NCBI GenBank assembly: GCA_001797845.1
Contig: MGQN01000023.1
Location: 47,923-57,380 of the forward strand
Direction of reading: 5' to 3'
Length of the DNA stretch: 9,458 bases
From: Deltaproteobacteria bacterium RBG_16_44_11
Lineage (GTDB): Bacteria; Desulfobacterota; Syntrophia; Syntrophales; Smithellaceae
A program made the position numbers and the translations under genes. Shown here piece after piece: positions 6,391 through 9,458 of this stretch (its first letter is position 1; each line of letters begins with the position of its first letter). The notes under the pieces were generated by a model. The model was not told the origin of the DNA. It saw nothing but the letters and a program-made list of their open reading frames with translations, and ran no database searches.

Positions 6391-6427
6391 GGTTTCCTCA
6401 ACGTATTTGTAATACGCCTGCGGAACC
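6391..6427. repeat. Extended hairpin in a GC-rich intergenic patch, possible dispersed repeat
   Basis: GGTTTCC (6391-6397) pairs with GGAACC (6422-6427, one bulged T), and inside it CGTATT (6402-6407) pairs perfectly with AATACG (6411-6416) around loop TGT. It sits in a patch (about 6348-6450) rich in CG-containing trinucleotides such as CGTCGTCGG, unlike the AT-rich spacers nearby, and starts right at the stop codon of the radical SAM gene. On the minus strand the patch can be read as an acidic KEEVPQAYYKYVEETDDD stretch with no start. This composition suggests an inserted intergenic repeat unit or a decayed gene fragment; it lacks a U tract. Confidence 0.35.
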
Positions 6428-6443
6428 TCCTCCTTGCCGCCGC

Positions 6444-6472
6444 GTTATCCTTTGAAATCAATCTAGTATAAT
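6444..6472 (+). promoter_or_regulatory. Possible promoter of the deacetylase gene
   Basis: A perfect TATAAT lies at 6467-6472, 37 bases before the ATG at 6510. The hexamer 17 bases upstream (6444-6449, GTTATC) is a poor -35, so promoter use would depend on the -10 or on an activator. Confidence 0.35.
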
Positions 6473-6509
6473 TAAAAAAGGCTTAGAACTTCGTAAAGGT
6501 TTTTTATCA

Positions 6510-7328
6510 ATGAAAAGTCTTATATTCTGGCGGACTCCGGCGCAAATTTCAGGAATAATTATTTTGGCTGTCGCCGTGTTAGTTTATTTTGTCTGCCCCT
6601 TAATGGCGCCGGCCGTCGCTTTATTATATATTCTTCTGTGTGTTCTTGGTTGTTTTTTCCCGCAAACCAATTTTTTCCTGCCTGTAATCAACCGCGGCAA
6701 AACCGGAAAAAACTTCGTCGCGCTTACTTTTGACGACGGGCCTTCTGAGCCGGTAACAAAACAAATCCTTGATCTACTCGATAAATATTCGGTGAAGGCG
6801 ACTTTTTTCGTTTCCGGTATCAATGCTTCACGCCACCCGGAAATTATTCAAGATATTATTGCTCGCGGCCATGCCATTGGCAACCATTCTTACAGCCACA
6901 ATCCTTTCCTGATGCTGAAGAGTTACCGTACTCTCTACAGGGAAATAGCCGAAGCGCAGAGAGTGTTGCGGGAAATGGGGATTGAGGCGAAGGCTTTCCG
7001 TCCACCGGTGGGCATAGTAAATCCCAAGCTTTCTTCCGTACTGGATAAGCTGGGAATGTATTGCATAACTTTTAACTGTCGCGCTTTCGACGCTGGTAAT
7101 TTCCGCGTAAAAGACATTGCGAAGAATATTCTAAAAAAAGTAAAATCAGATGACATTATTTTACTGCATGATGTGTCTGCCCGCCAAAAAAAAGATAACG
7201 CAGTATTTTTATCGGAAGTAGATATAATGCTTGCCGGAATTATTTTAAAGGGGTTAACAATTGTACCTCTTTCCGTTTTGATAAACAAACAAGTGATGAT
7301 AGTAGAAAACCCCTTAGAAAGCCTTTAA
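6510..7328 (+). CDS. Membrane-anchored NodB-family polysaccharide deacetylase
   Basis: A 272-residue protein. Residues 12-56 are two hydrophobic helices, so the protein is anchored in the inner membrane. From about 68 a NodB/carbohydrate-esterase-4 domain follows with its motifs in order: TFDDGP (73-78, catalytic base and metal Asp), GNHSYSH (metal ligands His126 and His130), RPPVG (164-168; Val where the family usually has Tyr or Phe) and LLHD (218-221, catalytic His220). These residues predict metal-dependent removal of acetyl groups from N-acetylglucosamine-type sugars. Its place inside an acyl-carrier/radical SAM cluster suggests it acts on a lipid-linked or glycolipid substrate rather than bulk peptidoglycan; that is inference. 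ATG at 6510 follows AAAGG at 6495-6499. The stop codon lies inside the loop of a strong hairpin. Confidence 0.88.
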   Translation: MKSLIFWRTPAQISGIIILAVAVLVYFVCPLMAPAVALLYILLCVLGCFFPQTNFFLPVINRGKTGKNFVALTFDDGPSEPVTKQILDLLDKYSVKATFFVSGINASRHPEIIQDIIARGHAIGNHSYSHNPFLMLKSYRTLYREIAEAQRVLREMGIEAKAFRPPVGIVNPKLSSVLDKLGMYCITFNCRAFDAGNFRVKDIAKNILKKVKSDDIILLHDVSARQKKDNAVFLSEVDIMLAGIILKGLTIVPLSVLINKQVMIVENPLESL

Positions 7329-7342
7329 CTTTCTAACGGGGT
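7309..7342 (+). terminator. Strong hairpin spanning the deacetylase stop codon
   Basis: ACCCC (7309-7313) plus TTAGAAAG (7314-7321) pairs with CTTTCTAA (7329-7336) plus GGGGT (7338-7342), with one bulged C; the 7-base loop contains the TAA stop. That is 13 pairs. Downstream on the plus strand come A's then TTTT, not an immediate U tract, so termination would be partial, and the stem may instead protect the upstream mRNA from 3' decay. Confidence 0.5.
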
Positions 7343-7435
7343 AAAAAAATTTTGATTGAAAAAACAATCGATGATATGTAATCCTACTATTTAAAACAAA
7401 TTGGACTTTGATACTAGTAAGCGAGGTGTAGTTTC

Positions 7436-7813
7436 TTGGAAGGTCAATGGAATTTGCTGCGGGATATTAATACCGGAAAATCAAATGAGATTGAAGCGTT
7501 AGCGTATGTACCGATGGATTCGCCATGGTTTTCAGGCCATTTTCCCGGCGAACCTATTCTTCCGGGAATAGCTTTGGTTCACATGGTCGAGCAGGCTATC
7601 CTTAAGGATGCTGAAACAAGAAACGAGCGGATAAAGCTAGATACGCTAAGAAGAATTAGATTTGTCCAGCCGGTAAGGCCGGGAGAAACAATTTCAATTA
7701 ATATTTCCGGTGAAGAAGTAGACGAAGAAATTTTGTTTTCTTTTAAAGTAACAAATAAAGAAAACATTGTATGCAGCGGTGTAATTATTGCGAAGAAGAT
7801 AAAAAATAAATAA
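7436..7813 (+). CDS. FabZ-like hotdog protein with altered catalytic position
   Basis: A 125-residue single-hotdog protein resembling 3-hydroxyacyl-ACP dehydratases. The signature GHFPGEPILPG (34-44) holds the active-site His35, and later blocks LRRIRFVQPVRPGE and the terminal strands are typical of FabZ/ApeI-like proteins. In FabZ the catalytic Glu (Asp in FabA) stands 14 residues after the His; here that position is His49 (ALVHMVEQ), with a Glu only at 52. It may thus be a non-standard dehydratase, a thioesterase, or a structural partner. The start is TTG at 7436, chosen because GAGGTG (7423-7428) is 7 bases upstream and no ATG fits the family N-terminus. It precedes acyl carrier protein 2 by 24 bases, so the two are almost certainly one operon and likely act on the same thioester. 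Confidence 0.85.
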   Translation: MEGQWNLLRDINTGKSNEIEALAYVPMDSPWFSGHFPGEPILPGIALVHMVEQAILKDAETRNERIKLDTLRRIRFVQPVRPGETISINISGEEVDEEILFSFKVTNKENIVCSGVIIAKKIKNK

Positions 7814-7837
7814 GCCTAGAAGGAGAGGAGGATAAGA

Positions 7838-8110
7838 ATGCCTGAAAGCAATGATAAAAAAGGCATTATACAGCATGTGGCCGAAGTCATTATCGGGGAG
7901 CTTAAATTAGAAGACATTACGGCGGATACATTCAATCCGGATATGGATTTGGTGGATGAGCTGGGTATTGACAGCATGGATTTAGCCACTATTGCCTTAG
8001 TCCTGCAAGATGAATACAAGATAGTAATTGATGAAGACGATTACCCCAAATTGAAAACAATTCGCCTGATCGCCGATTATATCGACGAAAAACTAACTGC
8101 GAAAAGTTAA
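7838..8110 (+). CDS. Acyl carrier protein 2
   Basis: A 90-residue acidic carrier protein. Phosphopantetheine attachment is predicted at Ser46 in ELGIDSMDLATI; the acidic recognition helix continues as LVLQDEY and helix 4 as KTIRLIADYIDEKL. It is clearly different in sequence from acyl carrier protein 1 in this window, apart from the IDS core and a shared lysine-bearing tail, so the cluster has two non-identical carriers. It has the best ribosome site of the region, GGAGAGGAGG in the spacer, giving high translation relative to its neighbours, as expected for a carrier. It lies between the hotdog gene (24 bases) and the first tandem radical SAM gene (20 bases). Confidence 0.9.
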   Translation: MPESNDKKGIIQHVAEVIIGELKLEDITADTFNPDMDLVDELGIDSMDLATIALVLQDEYKIVIDEDDYPKLKTIRLIADYIDEKLTAKS

Positions 8111-8130
8111 TCGATATAAACCAATTGTCT

Positions 8131-9210
8131 ATGACTATTAAAAATAAAGATTCTTATGAACCGGACAGACCGAAATTTTCCGAACTTTTAGCAAACCCGG
8201 AGGTCAAAGCGCGTTGGGAAAAAGTTCGAAAATATTTTTTTCTGCGGGAATCCACATACGATATGTCCAACCGCTGCAATATTCGCTGTGACGGCTGCTA
8301 TTATTTTGAAGGAGAAAAGCAATTTGCCGAGGAAAATGGCAGTGTGGAAGCGTGGCGCAATCTTATGCAGGCGGAAAAAAAACGCGGCATTACTTATGTT
8401 GTTCTGGCCGGTGCCGAACCGTCGCTTGTGCCGCAACTGCTGGATGTATGCTATTCGGAAATGCCGCTGGGGAGCATTGCCACCAACGGTTTTAAAAAGA
8501 TTCCACCATCGGTCGGTTACAAAATACATATTTCCGTTTGGGGTAACGATGAGACAAGCCTGCGTATTCGAAAAGCAAAAAATTTGTTAAAAAAACAAAT
8601 TGAAAATTATAAAAATGATTCCCGGGCCGTTTTTGTGTATACTTTTACAAAGGAAAATATTGATGAAGTAAATGAAGTTGCCGCTGAGCTGATCGCCAAT
8701 AACTGTAAATTAACCTTTAATGTATTTTCTTCGCCGGTAGGTTACGCGGGGCCCCTACGCCACGATGAGGCGTCCCTGAAGCGCACTCGAGAAACCATGA
8801 TCGCGCTTTTGAATCGATATCCGAAAAATGTTCTTTTCTCTGTTTACAACGCCGTGGCGCACACTCATTCAAAAGGATTACACGATCTTTATTCCTGCTC
8901 TTATCCCCGCTGTAATCCCTCGCAGGATATCGGTTTGGGAAGGTCTTTTAGGCAGTATCGGACAGATTTGAATTGGGACAGAGCTGTTGCCTGTTGTGTG
9001 CCCGATACGGATTGTCCCGATTGCCGGCATTACGCCGCGGGGTCAGCGGTTGTTACGGCGAGGCTTTACCGCCATGTAAATAATTCAGCCTCATTTAAAT
9101 CCTGGCTCGATTATGTTGACACCTACCTGGCGGTCTGGGTAATGGGCTATGAAAAAGGGAAAAATCTTTGCACTGTAGCAATCGAACCACCCCCAAATGC
9201 AGGAAGTTGA
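8131..9210 (+). CDS. Radical SAM enzyme, first of a tandem pair
   Basis: A 359-residue radical SAM protein. The cluster motif CNIRCDGC (Cys49, Cys53, Cys56; CX3CX2C) follows the typical STYDMSNR lead-in, and LAGAEPSL (93-100) stands where most members have GGEP. The C-terminal third carries further cysteines, Cys256 and Cys261, the pair 288-289, and Cys295 and Cys298 (CPDC), which could bind an auxiliary iron-sulfur cluster as in SPASM-type enzymes, although the spacing is not the classic SPASM pattern. There is no cobalamin domain, unlike the other radical SAM enzyme here. The substrate is unknown; next to acyl carrier protein 2 it may act on a carrier-bound acyl chain. ATG at 8131 is preferred; an in-frame TTG two codons earlier is possible and neither has a clear Shine-Dalgarno. 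Twenty bases separate it from the carrier gene and 19 from the next radical SAM gene. Confidence 0.87.
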   Translation: MTIKNKDSYEPDRPKFSELLANPEVKARWEKVRKYFFLRESTYDMSNRCNIRCDGCYYFEGEKQFAEENGSVEAWRNLMQAEKKRGITYVVLAGAEPSLVPQLLDVCYSEMPLGSIATNGFKKIPPSVGYKIHISVWGNDETSLRIRKAKNLLKKQIENYKNDSRAVFVYTFTKENIDEVNEVAAELIANNCKLTFNVFSSPVGYAGPLRHDEASLKRTRETMIALLNRYPKNVLFSVYNAVAHTHSKGLHDLYSCSYPRCNPSQDIGLGRSFRQYRTDLNWDRAVACCVPDTDCPDCRHYAAGSAVVTARLYRHVNNSASFKSWLDYVDTYLAVWVMGYEKGKNLCTVAIEPPPNAGS

Positions 9211-9229
9211 AAAATAAGGATTGGTATAA

Positions 9230-9458
9230 ATGAAAACAATAAGTTCTCTGCTGGATAAAGACTGGCAAGCCCGTTATAAGCGCATTGCCAATTTGAATAT
9301 TCGCAGTTCCATATATGATGTTACCAACCGCTGCAACCTGCGTTGCAAAGGCTGCTTCTTTTTTTCTTCCGGAGAGCATCAAGTAAACGAAGAGATGGAT
9401 ATAAAGAAGTGGGAAAGTTTCATTGACAAAGAAAAAGCGCGCGGCGTCAATCTGGCGA
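9230..9458 (+). CDS. Radical SAM enzyme, second of the tandem pair (right edge cuts the gene)
   Basis: Open from ATG at 9230 to the window edge, giving the first 76 residues. CNLRCKGC (Cys35, Cys39, Cys42) is the radical SAM cluster motif. The surroundings are strikingly like the preceding gene: YDVTNRCNLRCKGCFFF here versus YDMSNRCNIRCDGCYYF there, followed in both by an acidic stretch, a Trp, and KxRG. The two are therefore paralogs from a duplication, though the N-terminus before the motif is shorter here. AAGGA (9216-9220) provides the ribosome site. Catalytic partner residues and any C-terminal cluster lie outside the window. Confidence 0.85.
   Translation, partial: MKTISSLLDKDWQARYKRIANLNIRSSIYDVTNRCNLRCKGCFFFSSGEHQVNEEMDIKKWESFIDKEKARGVNLA

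Noticed and set aside
7352..7381. Promoter-like TTGATT and TATGTA with a 17-base spacer before the FabZ-like gene
   Set aside because: Both hexamers match consensus weakly in AT-rich sequence, and a small GATTG/CAATC hairpin overlaps them; not strong enough to annotate.
8125..8130. TTG at 8125 as start of the first tandem radical SAM gene
   Set aside because: An ATG two codons later is equally placed, and the TTG has no better ribosome site; the difference is only two residues.
1..9458. tRNA, rRNA, CRISPR arrays, transposases, phage or defence genes
   Set aside because: Looked for on both strands; no cloverleaf, direct-repeat array or characteristic protein motif was found.

Overview
The window looks like chromosomal DNA of an anaerobic bacterium, most plausibly a delta-proteobacterial (Desulfobacterota/Syntrophales-like) genome. 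This is inferred from gene content: a flavin reductase-rubredoxin fusion, three radical SAM enzymes, a CFI-box secreted phosphatase and a copper P-type ATPase. No rRNA, tRNA, CRISPR array, transposase or integrase was seen.

Layout. Positions 1-126 (+) are the C-terminal tail of a copper-transporting P-type ATPase. Convergent to it, on the minus strand, is an exported purple-acid-phosphatase-like metallophosphoesterase with a C-terminal CFI-box and membrane anchor (stop at 224). Its promoter (2029-2057) and an ideal Shine-Dalgarno (1991-1996) are clear, but the codon at start position is ATA. The next 300 bases hold no convincing gene, only an imperfect inverted repeat. A flavoredoxin-rubredoxin fusion (2356-3048, -) follows, then a divergent control region (3049-3438) with an inverted repeat around the redox-gene promoter, a consensus-like promoter facing right, and a leader with three consecutive hairpins.

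From 3439 to the right edge everything is on the plus strand and forms a lipid- or acyl-assembly cluster. In order: a FabA-type dehydratase, a small membrane protein, acyl carrier protein 1, a B12-binding-type radical SAM enzyme, a membrane-anchored NodB polysaccharide deacetylase, a FabZ-like hotdog protein with an altered catalytic position, acyl carrier protein 2, and two tandem paralogous radical SAM enzymes (the second cut by the window edge). Internal spacers carry hairpins and possible secondary promoters, so this is probably several transcription units.

How the genes may work together (inference): acyl chains carried on the two dedicated carrier proteins are dehydrated or isomerised by the hotdog enzymes and modified by radical chemistry, while the membrane protein and deacetylase act at the membrane on the product or on a glycan it is attached to. 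No ketosynthase, ketoreductase or acyltransferase lies in the window; they would have to come from downstream genes or the primary fatty acid machinery. The product cannot be read from the sequence.
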